From Adiantum capillus-veneris (taxonomy: Eukaryota; Streptophyta; Polypodiopsida; Polypodiales; Pteridaceae), in contig CM043969.1 of NCBI GenBank assembly GCA_014529385.2, positions 74,754,676 to 74,818,675 of the forward strand: 64,000 nucleotides of DNA, given 5' to 3'. Below are positions 21,998 through 32,149 of the stretch, piece after piece. Within the stretch, counting starts at the first letter, position 1; each line of letters begins with the position of its first letter. The notes under the pieces were generated by a model. That model did not search any database. It was not told the origin of the DNA and saw only the letters and a program-made list of their open reading frames with translations. The translations under genes and the position numbers were made by a program.

Positions 21998-22139
21998 TTC
22001 TGATAAATTTTTGCATCTTTTTTATCAAATGAGCATGTACACTTGTTTATCACATCAATATAAGCCTATGAGTCAAGTTTCACTTTGTTTGAACAAAAGT
22101 TTCCCAATGGAAATGTCAACAGTCAACCTCGTTCAAAAG

Positions 22140-23060
22140 AGGAGGAAATCAAAAGCCTCAAGGAAGACCTCAAGTTAACATAACATGGCTCAAGGGGCTA
22201 GAGGCGAAGGAAATCAAGCAAACATGTATGCTCATGCTGCAATTGAACATCAAGGAGTGAATGAATAATTTTTAGTAATTCAAACCCCAGCGGAGTATCA
22301 AGGTAGCCATTTCACCTTATTGATTGATTCTAGGTGCATTAGAAATCTCATTTTGCTTAAACACCTTGATACAGATCTTACAGTGGAATTAGCTACGGGT
22401 AAGAAGGTTAGATCTTCTACTTCAGTGTGGGTAACTTGAATTCTGTTATCCATTTGGGTTCAGTGAATATAACTTTTTCTCCTCAGGGTTAAGCTTTACT
22501 GCGTAACTCCTTTCATTCTTCCTATGGCTCTTCATAACTTTGGTAAAGTTCACTAATCTGAGTTTAGGTTTTTCTCGTTTCCCTTTAATTGTTACCCTAG
22601 AGTTTTGGTCATGTTTTAAAGTCCATGAAGTGTCTTTCTTGGTTTGACAGGATGGTATCATACATTTATTCAAGGCTACACTAAGATTGCATCTCGATTG
22701 ACTAATACGCTTAAGAAGGCTAAAGTGTTTACATGGAATGAACGTGCTCAAGCTAGTTTTGAGAAACTTAAAGAAGCTTTGGTAAATGCTTCAATACTAC
22801 AACTTCCAAACTTCTTAAAGACATTCACTACGCTCAACTGATGCAAGTGGACAAGCAATCGGTGGCGTTCTGTCTCAAGAAGGAAAACCAATAGCTTATG
22901 AATCTAGTAAGTTATGTATACGTGAGTTAAATTATCCTACACATGACTTGGAATTATTTCCGTTGTGCATGTTTTTAAAGTATGGCAACATTATCTTCTT
23001 GGAAAAAGATTTGAACAACATACTGATCATAAAAGCTTGAAGTAGATCTACACCCAACCT
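22140..23060 (+). pseudogene. Gypsy pol fragment: protease remnant, end of RT, RNase H
   Basis: On the plus strand a protease piece (FTLLIDSRCIRNLI, LATGKKVRSSTS, about 22310-22430) is followed by 200 bp without clear frame. Then comes the RT thumb/connection motif LTGWYHTFIQGY (22644). RNase H appears in other frames (TDASGQAIGGVLSQEGKP, AYESSKL, ELNYPTHDLELF, about 22843-22970), with a final TDHKSLK near 23020. The RT fingers and palm, including the YxDD centre, are absent. It abuts the OTA leader at 22115 on its left. Confidence 0.8.
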
Positions 23061-23282
23061 AATGTAAGGTCTCTATCTTTTTAGCTACAGAGGAATGAAA
23101 TCAAATCTTATCAAAAGCTTTAGGAGAAAGCACTGAACATGCAAACAAATAAAACACTATCTCAAAAGCAATTAAAGATGGTATTTTTGGAATCTTAAGT
23201 TTTAGAATTAAGTTCGGACAAAAATTGACCCCGCTAGTTTCTCCGAAAGATTCAATGTCAATTAATTTGCTAAGAAAAATTG
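23061..23282. other. Short spacer between gypsy fragment and inverted LTR
   Basis: No reliable coding similarity and no polypurine tract before the LTR that starts at 23283. That LTR is therefore probably not the natural end of the gypsy fragment. Confidence 0.5.
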
Positions 23283-23965
23283 TGTTAGCAGCAAGCTAAC
23301 TCTGATAACTTGGATAATATTTTTCAAGCTTTCATTGTAAAAACACTCACTATTTTTATGAATCGGGAATATTGTAACTCCTACTTTCCAGATAAACAGT
23401 GTATTACAAGCTTCGAGATTGTATCAACCTGTCTTTAGTTAGAGCTCCCAGATTATTAGTTTTGAACACAAAAACCTTAGCTAACGTATAAAAGCCAATT
23501 TTTGTAAGTTTTTCATAAGTTTTGGATAATAGAAACACAGTGTGAGCTAACGATGCTCGCTTCTCTCCTTCTCGCGCTTCCTACTCCCTCCCTGGTTGTC
23601 AAATTACAGTCACATCTGTTGCATTTTTGCAACCACAAGTAAGAGCTCTACGCATTGAGGTAAGCATTTCATGGTAATCCGTAGCTTTTGGCGTCACCGA
23701 CCCACGACCTAATTTCATCATAAGTAAGAATTTAATCTTTAAAATCAAAAACTAAGTATAGGCGGGTATTGGGGCATCATTGCTAAGCTTTTAGATGCAT
23801 TTTGTGTCGAAAATGACTAGGTCAAAAACTCACTGTTGTTAATAATTGTGATTTTTTCACTTGACCTAAAGTGAGATTTGAGACCATAAGCATGTGTGCT
23901 TAGGTCTTATAAACATGTCTTAGAAGTTTTGTAACATTTGGATGTCGTATGATGCTGTATAAATC
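23283..23965 (+). repeat. Partial OTA LTR, inverted relative to 10426-11334
   Basis: Starts TGTTAGCAGCAAGC and follows the reverse complement of 11334 down to about 10650. Shared text includes CAACCTGTCTTTAGTTAGAG and CATGTGTGCTTAGGTC-like words. The last 220 bp, including the primer-site end, are missing, and it is fused to chromovirus LTR sequence near 23967. Confidence 0.8.
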
Positions 23966-23966
23966 A

Positions 23967-24088
23967 GTTAAACTAGATTTACTCTAGCCTAATTCTCATT
24001 GGTCATCCAATAGGATTTGAGTACACCTTGTGGGTATCGAGGCTAGGGAGCTAACATGTGTCCCTCTTTCCCTTTGTGTAAAGGAAGC

Positions 24089-24146
<58 letters not shown>

Positions 24147-24209
24147 CTCTCTCATCCCCTACTTTCATGGCCATCCAATAGGATTTCAGTACACCTTGTG
24201 GGCATCTGG
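23967..24209 (-). repeat. Chromovirus LTR fragment
   Basis: Matches the interior of the LTR at 34788-35958 (about 35430-35580), with ACTAGATTTACTCTAGCC and GGAAGCTNACATGTGTCCCT-type blocks. A (GT)n tract has expanded inside it. An internal duplication repeats CATCCAATAGGATTT and the following CACCTTGTGGG. It is joined without a gap to a chromodomain fragment at the word GGAAGC. Confidence 0.75.
24091..24144. repeat. (GT)n microsatellite
   Basis: About 27 GT units inside the chromovirus LTR fragment. The long Val-Cys open frame across it is an artefact. Confidence 0.95.
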
Positions 24210-24318
24210 GCTAGGAAGCATTGTAATCATTGACAAGGTAAAGGTTATACTTTAATTGTATGCCTTGCATCCATCTAGCATCTTCAAAAGGATAATTCTT
24301 AAATTAATAAGATATCAG
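24210..24318 (-). pseudogene. Chromodomain fragment of chromovirus integrase
   Basis: Closely similar to 36335-36430, including CATCTTCAAAAGGATAATTCTTAA-like text on the plus strand. On the minus strand it encodes the tail of a chromodomain (NYPFEDARW type). It is cut off at about 24318, where the 19-bp minisatellite begins. Confidence 0.7.
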
Positions 24319-24326
24319 CTATTTCT

Positions 24327-24537
24327 AGTGACCAATTTCATTGCCAAATGATCACTTTTGCTGCTAAAAACAGCATCTGCTACCAACAACTTCTTTTGCC
24401 ACCAACAATTTCTTTTTATGCTAGTGATCACATTTGCTGCTAGTGATAGCTTTCAGTACCATCAATCGCTTTCATAGTTTAGTGATTGCATCCGCTGCCA
24501 GTGACCGCTTTCACTGCCAATGATCGCTTCTATTGCA
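24327..24537 (+). repeat. 19-bp minisatellite, about 11 units
   Basis: Diverged head-to-tail units of 19 (occasionally 20) bp with consensus near AGTGATCGCTTTCACTGCC. Clear members start at 24327, 24424, 24443, 24481 and 24500. The unit length is not a multiple of three and frames are not kept open, so it is non-coding. Confidence 0.85.
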
Positions 24538-24898
24538 AGTTGTCCCAAAAATTGACTATAGTAGTCTCAATCCTTAAGCATCTTGAGAGGGGTATTTTTG
24601 ACACCTTACTCAAGAAAAACAGACACCAGAATCATAGTCAAGAACTCTATGAAAGTTAGAGATTATATGTGCAAGTTTTTTACCTAATTTTGCAATTTTT
24701 GTACAAGAAGATTCAAGGCCGGTCTACATAGAAACTAATATGAGTCCGGAAGAAGAGGAGAAGCTCATAAACCTTCTACCTTCTATCATTTTTTTCTGTA
24801 GTTGCAACAAGAGCACTCAAATGGCTGAGAGGTATCCAGAGCATCATAACGCAAGGTGATGATACGAAAGACTGGTAGCCGACCTACCAAGTAAGAGG
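24538..24898. other. Spacer before plus-strand OTA gag
   Basis: No gene recognised. A pyrimidine-rich stretch with TTTTTTCTGTAG near 24790-24800 could be a splice acceptor before the coding block that follows. This is weak evidence. Confidence 0.35.
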
Positions 24899-25832
24899 TT
24901 GGGTTGGAAAACAAAATCTTTACGTGAATTCAGGTATTTTAGGTCAAGAAGCTATCTGCAAAGAGACCCTAGAACAAGAGGTGACCAAGTTGGCCTAGTG
25001 TCCACGGATGAGAGCGTCAATCAAGCAAGGTTAAATTCCCTTGCACCATTCTTAGAAGAGGGTAGTGAGACCGACACCTCTTATGATTGTTCACTCTACA
25101 TCATGGCTGACCAGCATGTAGGAAACCATTAGACCATCATGGTTGAAGGAAGTAGCACCTCCAGGAGCATGTAGTAGGCACCAAGGTGTACAACCACATT
25201 TTTAGAAGGATTGAATGCCCATGGAGGCTTGGTATACTCTGATACAAGGGGATGTAAAATTGTATGCATTGAAGAAACGACAGTCATAGGAACAAAAATA
25301 ATTCAAGTGTACAATGACAGAGATAGGTTCCAAGATGACAAGGGAGTTCATTACCTCATTGTCAGAGATCCAAAAAACTATAACAAATATGGAGACAATG
25401 TCGCAAAAGGGAAGATGATTTTGGAGATGGCAGACATGCCAACCTCTAGTAGATCTCCTTAATTCCGCCAGGATATTTGACAAGAAGATATTGAAAGTTC
25501 TAACAAGCCAAGGAGACATAGGAATCTATGAGCATATGAATGGTAGGGCCAAATCATATTTCATATTCCTAGCACCCTACACATTAGAGCTAAGCACAAA
25601 AAAGATTCTATACTTGTATACTTACGATTCAAACAAAGGGAGTCATATAATGTATGTTGACAAGTATGGATGCGAATACGAGCCAATCCTTCCTAGGGAT
25701 GTAGAAAGATTGATAACTCTAGAAGTTATGATGCATGCTTTAGAAGAGAGGCAAAGGCCCATACAAACCCCTAGCAAGTCTACAAATCCCTTCACATATG
25801 ACTACAACACCACAATGCATACAAATAGATAG
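24899..25832 (+). pseudogene. Uncharacterised N-terminal domain upstream of OTA gag
   Basis: Three consecutive plus-strand blocks read as one protein with two frame changes: 24899-25132, 25211-25462 and about 25468-25832. Segments such as KIIQVYNDRDRFQDDKG, VHYLIVRDPKNYNKYGD, YTYDSNKGSHIMYVDKYG and PRDVERLITLEVMMHALEE look like a compact alpha/beta domain of roughly 200 residues. I do not recognise it. It lies 360 bp before a clear gag capsid block on the same strand, so it is probably the element's own N-terminal gag extension. A captured host domain is possible. Confidence 0.5.
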
Positions 25833-26189
25833 CCGGTGCCCAACCCTCAAGACTAGCAAGCTACACCGCCATCATTACAAGCATGGCTCCAACAATATGA
25901 AACATCAAAACAAAACTAAAACAGAGGTGATTATCAAGCCATGTCAGGTCAACGAGCACCACCACCCACCACCACTCCATCAGTAGTACCAAGATGAGAG
26001 CAGAACGAGAATGTAAAATTTGACAAGGATAGGAGGCCCACATCGAGAAGGAGAGCAAAGAGAAAGGGTTCAAAGTAAGGAACAACTACCTGTGAGACTA
26101 GCCAGAGATTATGGATTAGGAGCACCTCTAGGGTTGGAACCCTTACATTACCTAGGAAAAGAGCTCATAGAGGATTACTAGGAGACCCT

Positions 26190-27640
26190 ATGCTTATGTT
26201 TGTAGATCAGCATAGGATCAAACTATCTTGGGTTCAGCAATGGATCAACAAGAAGTATTCCAAGAACAAAGATCCCAGGGATCACTTGGCAGCCTTTGTG
26301 TGCTTAATGAGAGTTGAGAAAGTCTTAGAATTTTCAATGCAATTTGTAGAATTTAGACTGGCTCTCAAAGAGGACACTGTCACCTGGTTCAATTTTGTGG
26401 AACGTAGAGATTTTGAGTCAATTAAGGAGGTCTTTGATGATTTTATTAAGGAATTCTCTGAAAGAGGGATAGCTCAAAACACCGTCTCACAAATCCATAA
26501 ATTCAAATAGAAAGGAGATAATATGTACAAAAAGCAGCCTTAAGGCTAAAAATATATGGAAAGCTCTATCCAGTGGAATAGCTACCCACCTAGTCAAGAT
26601 TAATGCTCATTTTTATCCAAGGACTAAGGAACACAGATCTCCAAAAAGATCTACACATGAAAAAGAGCACTAGATTGAAAGAGTTAATGAAAGAAGCTCT
26701 ATACTCGGTAGATAATTGTGATGTCTACAAGGAAGGAGATTACAAGGATTTAGATGATGATTCCTCATCAGAGAATAGTGGATCCAAGTCTTTACAAAAA
26801 TCAAAATCTTTGCTAAGTCAAGAGGAGGTCATTAAAGAAGTGCTCAAGAGGATTGCTCTGTTTGCTAAGCCGCAAGCTAAGCAGCCTTGATGGTGTACGA
26901 TAGATAAGAAATGGACAAATCACATGATTGAAGAGTGCTATTTTAACAAAGGGTACGTAAAAGAAGGCCAGTATATCTTGCAAGCCCAAGTAGGACAAGC
27001 ACAAGCCCCACTAGTTCTAAGATACACAACAAGAATTCTTCTAGGACTAGTAGGAGTTGAAAGACCACAATCAACCTTAGGACAACAACCTCTGCTACCC
27101 GAAACAAGACCTGTAGGAGTCAGATATACACCAATTGTATAGGAGCTTGAAGAGCAGGCACTTGTGTAAATCTCTGCATATTACAAGGACTAGTATGAGA
27201 TATTATCCACTGCAAGAACCAAAAGCATCAAAACCATGGAGCATGATTGGATATGTTGGACCATTGATTGTTGCACACGCTTTTGGAGAAGGTAGATACA
27301 GTTTGGATGAACACACATTGCTATTCATAGGCTAATGGAGGATTAGTGGGATCAAGACTTGCTTATCCATTGAAAGCTACTCAAGGAGTGCCTCAACAAC
27401 CTAGAGGACCATGTTATAAATGTGATGGTGACCACCTGATGAAAGATGGTCCTCACACGGAGATCATTAGAGTGAATTCATATTCTCCTCATTCTAGGAT
27501 CACTCATTTGACTTCGGATTGCCTGAAGAATCCTAAAGCAACATTGAAAATGCTAGAGGCAATGGCATCTGGTAGTGGATTAAAAAAAAAAATGATACCA
27601 ATCCGTGTAATCACAAGATCACAAGATTAAAAAAATGGCA
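26190..27640 (+). pseudogene. OTA gag, plus-strand copy
   Basis: Capsid block KDPRDHLAAFVCLMRVEKV and LALKEDTVTWFNFVE, then FIKEFSERGIAQNTVSQIH (26190-26510), parallels the gag at 20.0-20.4 kb. After a frameshifted stretch comes a Lys/Ser/Asp-rich segment (26603-26890) and WCTIDKKWTNHMIEECYF (about 26890-26945). A glutamine/proline-rich region follows, then a zinc-knuckle-like CYKCDGDHLMKDG (about 27414-27450) and IPIRVITRSQD near 27625. Many stops. It ends in a helical stretch near 27840, where a chromovirus LTR begins, so no pol is left. Confidence 0.8.
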
Positions 27641-28488
27641 AATGAACCCATCGTAGAAGAAGCAAGAACAGACACGCCTAGCATTGAATATAAGAGTTAG
27701 AGAAACACATGGAATAAGAAGGCTATATGCTGAAAGCTAGGAAGGAATGTGAGCAAAATTTCTTAGCTAAATATCTGACACAAACAAAAGAAAAAGTGAG
27801 GAAACTTGAAGAAGAAACATGTAATGGAAAAGGCCTATGAACTTTGAGGATAACGGAATTAAGAGAATTAGAGTGAGCGGTTTTTGTGAAACTACTTTGA
27901 GAACATAGAGGGTAAACTTAATTAGTGGTTTACTTAATTAACTTGTCATGAACAATAATTTTGCAAGAGAGAGGGAGTTTAGAGAACTTGACAATAGTTG
28001 AGGACTGGATTTATGTGGAGCCTGTTCCCCCTCCGATAGGCTTTTGTATTATAGATTCTCCCATCAAGAGAGACTTGGTACAATACAATATTTTTGTTCT
28101 TTGTGACCTAGGTGATGCAATGAAGATGGGAAGCTTCATGCATCACGAGCATAACATAGAATTTGTAGAAATCATTAACCATCCTTGGCCTCAGTCCCAA
28201 GGCCTCAAACACCTTCAAAGGTGGAGAGAGCTAGCGGGGAATGAGGGTAGAGAAGAGGAAGAATTAACATTCATAGGAGAAAGAAATAGTTCCTCACTTA
28301 TCTTCACTCTTCTTGCTTAGTATACATAATAGCTTAGTAATGAAGATGGAGAAGATGGAAAGCTTAAGCATTGGAGCATGGCTCTTGGTTAGATTTGCAT
28401 TCCATAGCCAAGAGTCTTGGTGCAGGCTCTCAACTTCTCTACAAGCTTGGAGAAGCAGATGGAGCTCTTGCACTTTGCAATTCACACA

Positions 28489-28545
28489 ATGAGAGAGAGA
28501 AAGAGTGTCTGTGTGTGTGTGTGTGGTGGGGGGGGGGGGGGGAGA
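28489..28545. repeat. Compound GA / GT / poly-G tract
   Basis: GAGAGAGAGAAAGAG, then TGTCTGTGTGTG, then about 14 consecutive G. It lies in the LTR. Frames across it are artefacts. Confidence 0.9.
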
Positions 28546-29060
28546 GTATACGCTCCAAGCTAGCCCCCTCCGTGCTTTGGTCATCCCCCTCTTCTAGATC
28601 AAGATGGAAGCTCATTGGACCCCTGCAAGTCTAGCCAATCACATGCAGTGTGCATATCAAGCAAGCATGCTAGCTTTGGGACAAGTGTCCCCCTTTCCCC
28701 TTTGAGAGAGAGGACTTAATAAATGCATAAACAATTAGTTTAATTAACTAAATTATCATTAGACCCCTTGGGAGGCCAACTAATAGGCTTTAGGCACACC
28801 ATGAGGGCAACATGAAGAGGAGCTTGACAAGTGTCCTAGGTGCTTTCTTTATACCAAGCTTGCCTTGTCTCAGGGTGTGTGTGTTCTCTGTCTAGCTCCT
28901 ACAAAGAGGGTTGTAGAGTGATGCATCAATTCCTCCTACTCCTCTTGGCTTTTGAAATTGAGTTTGCTCGGTGTTTTCCTGGCTTCAAGGCTAGTTTGCC
29001 CCCGTCAGTAGATTGTTTTCATCATGTGGGGAAGGGAATCGAAGACGTTAGTGGTAGACA

Positions 29061-29070
29061 CCTGTGTGTG

Positions 29071-29122
<52 letters not shown>

Positions 29123-29140
29123 TGTGTGTGTGTGTGTGTC
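29061..29140. repeat. (GT)n microsatellite
   Basis: About 35 TG units with single interruptions near 29071 and 29115. The overlapping Cys-Val open frames are artefacts. Confidence 0.95.
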
Positions 29141-29700
29141 CCTACATCGTTAGCTTGTAGAGCTTGTTGGTCACCTCAAGGAGCTTGCAGCGTGGGGGGG
29201 CAAGCCGGGGATAGTGTTCCCTTTGGAGTCAAAAATGTTGATAATTGGAGTTTGGACCTTACTTGGTGTAACATTTAATGGTCTAGTAACTTGTGTGCAA
29301 CGGAAAATAGCATGAACATAGTGAGCATTTCATTAGAATAGATTCCTAATGAGAATAAAAAGAGTGCTTGGGTGGAGAGAGCAACAAAAAGTATAACACC
29401 TAGTTAGATAGCATGAACAATACTTCAAAAGAGAGAGAAAATCTATTGACAATAGTTGAGGACCAAATTTACATGGAGCCAGTCCCCCCTCCAAAAGTCT
29501 TTGTATTATAGGTTTCTCCCATCAAGAGAGACATTTTACAATACAATTTGTTGTGTTCTTTCAATACTAGCTAGTGCAATGAAGATGGAAGCTTCGAGCA
29601 CTAAGCAAAACACTTATAAAACACAACATCAATTTCCTCATGATCTCATCCCAAGACCTCACACACCTTCAAAGATGGTGAGAGCTAGCGAGGTATGAGA

Positions 29701-29896
29701 GTAGATTGAGAGGAATAAGGAGTAGTCTTACAAGAAAGATGTACATCTCCTCAAATAATCACTCATATTAGCATAGCTTAGCTTACAAGATCCTAGGAGT
29801 AGATTGAGAGGAAGAAGGAGTAGTTTTACAAGAAAGATGTACATCTCCTCAAATAATCACTCATATTAGCATAGCTTAGCTTAGTAATTAGCATGG
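29701..29896. repeat. 98-bp tandem duplication inside LTR copy 2
   Basis: The segment GTAGATTGAGAGGAA...TCCTAGGA occurs twice with very few changes. LTR copy 4 (about 39660-39740) has one copy, so the duplication is specific to this LTR. Confidence 0.85.
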
Positions 29897-30024
29897 TAGA
29901 GGAGATGAGCATGCATTGAAGCTTGGATCTTGGGGTTGGATTTGCATCACAAAGCCAAGAGTTGGTGGTGTAGGCCTCCCTTCTCACAAGCTTGGAGTAG
30001 GTGATAAGCTTTCCATTAAAGCTT

Positions 30025-30027
<3 letters not shown>

Positions 30028-30072
<45 letters not shown>

Positions 30073-30132
30073 TTCTTGCTTCACACATGGACTAGTGTGA
30101 GTGTGTATGCAATAATGCCTTGAGAGAATCAG

Positions 30133-30171
<39 letters not shown>
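30028..30171. repeat. (GA)n followed by inverted (CT)n
   Basis: About 21 AG units (30028-30070) and about 19 CT units (30134-30171), separated by 63 bp. On one strand they are complementary and could form a long hairpin. Confidence 0.95.
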
Positions 30172-30174
<3 letters not shown>

Positions 30175-30435
30175 CGACCCCTCTTGCTATTTGCTCATGC
30201 TCACACCCTATTGGACCGAATTGCAAGAGCATAAGTGATAGCCTTTTGACATGTGTCCCCCTTTCCCCTTTTGTGAGAGCTTTAGTAGTTAATTAATGCA
30301 ACTAAACTCTCATTGGACCCCTTTGTCTCTTGGCTAATAAGAATCAGGCAAGCCATTGGGCTGTTGAATGCTCATTGGACCCCTTGGGAGACTATCCGAT
30401 AGTCTTCTAGAGAGCTTAATTCCATTGGTAGCAAA

Positions 30436-31167
30436 AGCGGTCACTGGCTCTGGGGCTTGATTGAGGTCTAAACAATTTGATGATTTCTCACCTCAAGTAC
30501 TCTCTAATGACACCCTCCATCACTCAAAAACCCACTTCTAGCAACCACACTTCACTTTTTACTCTTTCCTAGTCCGAAACAAACAAGATGACCTAAATCT
30601 CAAACAAAAACTCCAAAAGCAACCAAAACTTCTAGATCTACTCTACTAGTGCATGTCCAAGGGTACAAATGAGAATTTCCATATCGGCATCTAAATCTTA
30701 AGTTTCACACACTTTGCATTTTTTGTCACTTTACGGTATATAAGAGATCCGATATGGTCACCAAGGAGACTTTTGCACTCTCATGCAACATCAAGACCGA
30801 CTATCTATGTAACACTACTCCTAAAAAAAAAATGAAAGCAAATGATGTACAAAATTGAAATGAAAATGAGTATGAAGGTGAGAAAAAATGAGGCGATAGA
30901 AGGATGTCCGTAGCCACCAAACACCAACTTATTGCAATCAAGAAACCTAACCCTAACACTCAAGCATGGAATCTATGCCAAAGCACAAAACCAACCACTA
31001 GAGTTTCCTAACCTAAAGGCATGCCAAAATAAAATGCACGGCTCCTTGGTCTACCTGAGAAATCAACAAGCTTAAGTAAGATATAAATAAAACACAAAAA
31101 CTAGAACACTTGGGTGATGGATAAAGAAGGACCTCATCGGGAATTCCTCTGCTAGTGTAAGTCCTAC
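30436..31167 (-). repeat. Leader remnant of the second OTA element
   Basis: Lies directly downstream (minus strand) of the primer site at 31168-31187, so by position it is an untranslated leader. It does not show the 22-bp dyads of the other family. No ORF. It is cut at about 30436 by the chromovirus LTR. Confidence 0.5.
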
Positions 31168-31187
31168 ATCCCTGGCAATGGTGCGAA
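31168..31187 (-). promoter_or_regulatory. Primer-binding site of OTA type
   Basis: Minus-strand TTCGCACCATTGCCAGGGAT follows the LTR end CAACA. It resembles the same Athila/Tat-type primer site as at 10405-10425. Confidence 0.7.
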
Positions 31188-32114
31188 TGTTGGTGGACCA
31201 CCACGATCAGTCAGAGTAGCCTAGCGATAACTCAAACCAACGTAATTTGTCAATCCAAGGGCATAATTGGCTCGACTAGTGCATCGAAACGTCAAATGCA
31301 AAGTCCTGAATGACAATGCACTGAGGAAAGAGGTTTCATGAGCATGTAAGATGAGGAAATAGGCAAAATGCCTTAGTCTCTTATGCAATCTAACTAACAC
31401 TCAAATGGTCATAACAATGTCAAACAAAGCCCAAATGACATCAAACTTAAGATATGAGGTCTCTAAACTATAAGCAGCATGATGCTACCATCTAGTTCCA
31501 TTGTTCCTATGGTCGGTGGGTGAGCGACCACAACCATGATCGTCACCACACCCAACCTCAACCAAAAATTACAAATGAGGGGTCGTTTGTCTTCCCTTAA
31601 GGCCTGCTTACCTCTATCCATGGTTAGTTTCATCAAAAACATCATAAAAAAACCATAATGAAAAGCAACCTAGATCCAAGAATGCTCATTGTGTTGCACA
31701 CACACACACATACACACACTTAAACACATCATGACGACCATCAACACAATGCTAACAGTGTAGAGAAGCAACCCAATAAGTTTTATTAGCTACCCTTACC
31801 AATGCAATGCATAGCGAGTGCACAAGCGTAGGCCGTTCTTGACCACAACCTCTCAAGTGAGTTACAACGATTGTGTGTCAAAAAATGAGGCTTTTCTAAA
31901 TATATCTAGGGCTAGAGATGAGGTGAGGATAAAAGTTATGAGATTTTACAAAAACAGTATAAGCTGGTAGTGAATCTAATGACATTATTTACTCATTCAT
32001 GTCTTTGGATTCACGGCAAAGTAGAATTTTCAAAAGATGGCTAGGAAAAATTACAATGTCCATTTGGCAAAAGTGTATATCTGTAAAACTCGTAGCTGTT
32101 TCTCGGCCTCAACA
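31188..32114 (-). repeat. LTR of second OTA element (927 bp)
   Basis: Minus-strand ends are TGTTGAGGCC (32114) and CCAACA (31188). It is flanked upstream by a purine tract and downstream by the primer site. It shares GGCTCGACTAGTGCATCG and GACATCAA-type words with the 10426-11334 LTR but is clearly a different subfamily. A short (CA)n run lies near 31700. Confidence 0.8.
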
Positions 32115-32130
32115 CTCTCCCCTCTCAAAC
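32115..32130 (-). promoter_or_regulatory. Polypurine tract
   Basis: Minus-strand GTTTGAGAGGGGAGAG immediately before the LTR start TGTTGAGG. Confidence 0.8.
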
Positions 32131-32149
32131 TTTTGTTATCTCTGACAAG

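Larger units (their letters stand above)
21033..22115 (-). repeat. OTA leader, first copy, upstream of gag
   Basis: Direct repeat of 8508 to about 9600, lying just upstream of gag on the minus strand. It holds three of the 22-bp dyads (21415-21436, 21696-21717, 21976-21997), spaced 281 and 280 bp. On the minus strand GGTAAGTACTC follows the shared end at 21033 and resembles a splice donor; the 8.5-kb copy lacks it. Homology is cut at 22115 by unrelated gypsy sequence, so the matching primer site and 5' LTR are lost. Confidence 0.85.
27822..29266 (-). repeat. Diverged chromovirus LTR, copy 1
   Basis: Possible start TGTAATGG at 27822, with homology to the other three LTRs (29267, 34788, 39223) clear from about 27950. 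Shared text includes GACAATAGTTGAGGAC, CTCCCATCAAGAGAGAC, CATGGCTCTTGGTTAGATTTG and CAAGCTTGGAG. It holds two microsatellites and is interrupted at 29266 by copy 2. It is the most diverged of the four. Confidence 0.7.
29267..30435 (-). repeat. Chromovirus LTR, copy 2 (5' end truncated)
   Basis: Starts TGTAACATTTAATG exactly like 34788 and is colinear with 39223-40260. Homology ends at about 30435 in CTTAATTCCATTGGT, where OTA leader-type sequence follows. The minus-strand 5' part of the LTR is therefore lost. It contains a 98-bp tandem duplication (29701-29798 and 29799-29896) and paired (GA)n and (CT)n tracts. Confidence 0.85.

Noticed and set aside
23283..23965. Natural 3' LTR of the plus-strand gypsy fragment at 22.1-23.1 kb
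   Set aside because: No polypurine tract precedes it, and it belongs to the OTA LTR family rather than to the fragment's type.
28294..28634. Frames in the chromovirus LTR at 28.3-28.6 kb as genes
   Set aside because: Sequence is LTR shared with three other copies, and the frames are not kept in those copies.
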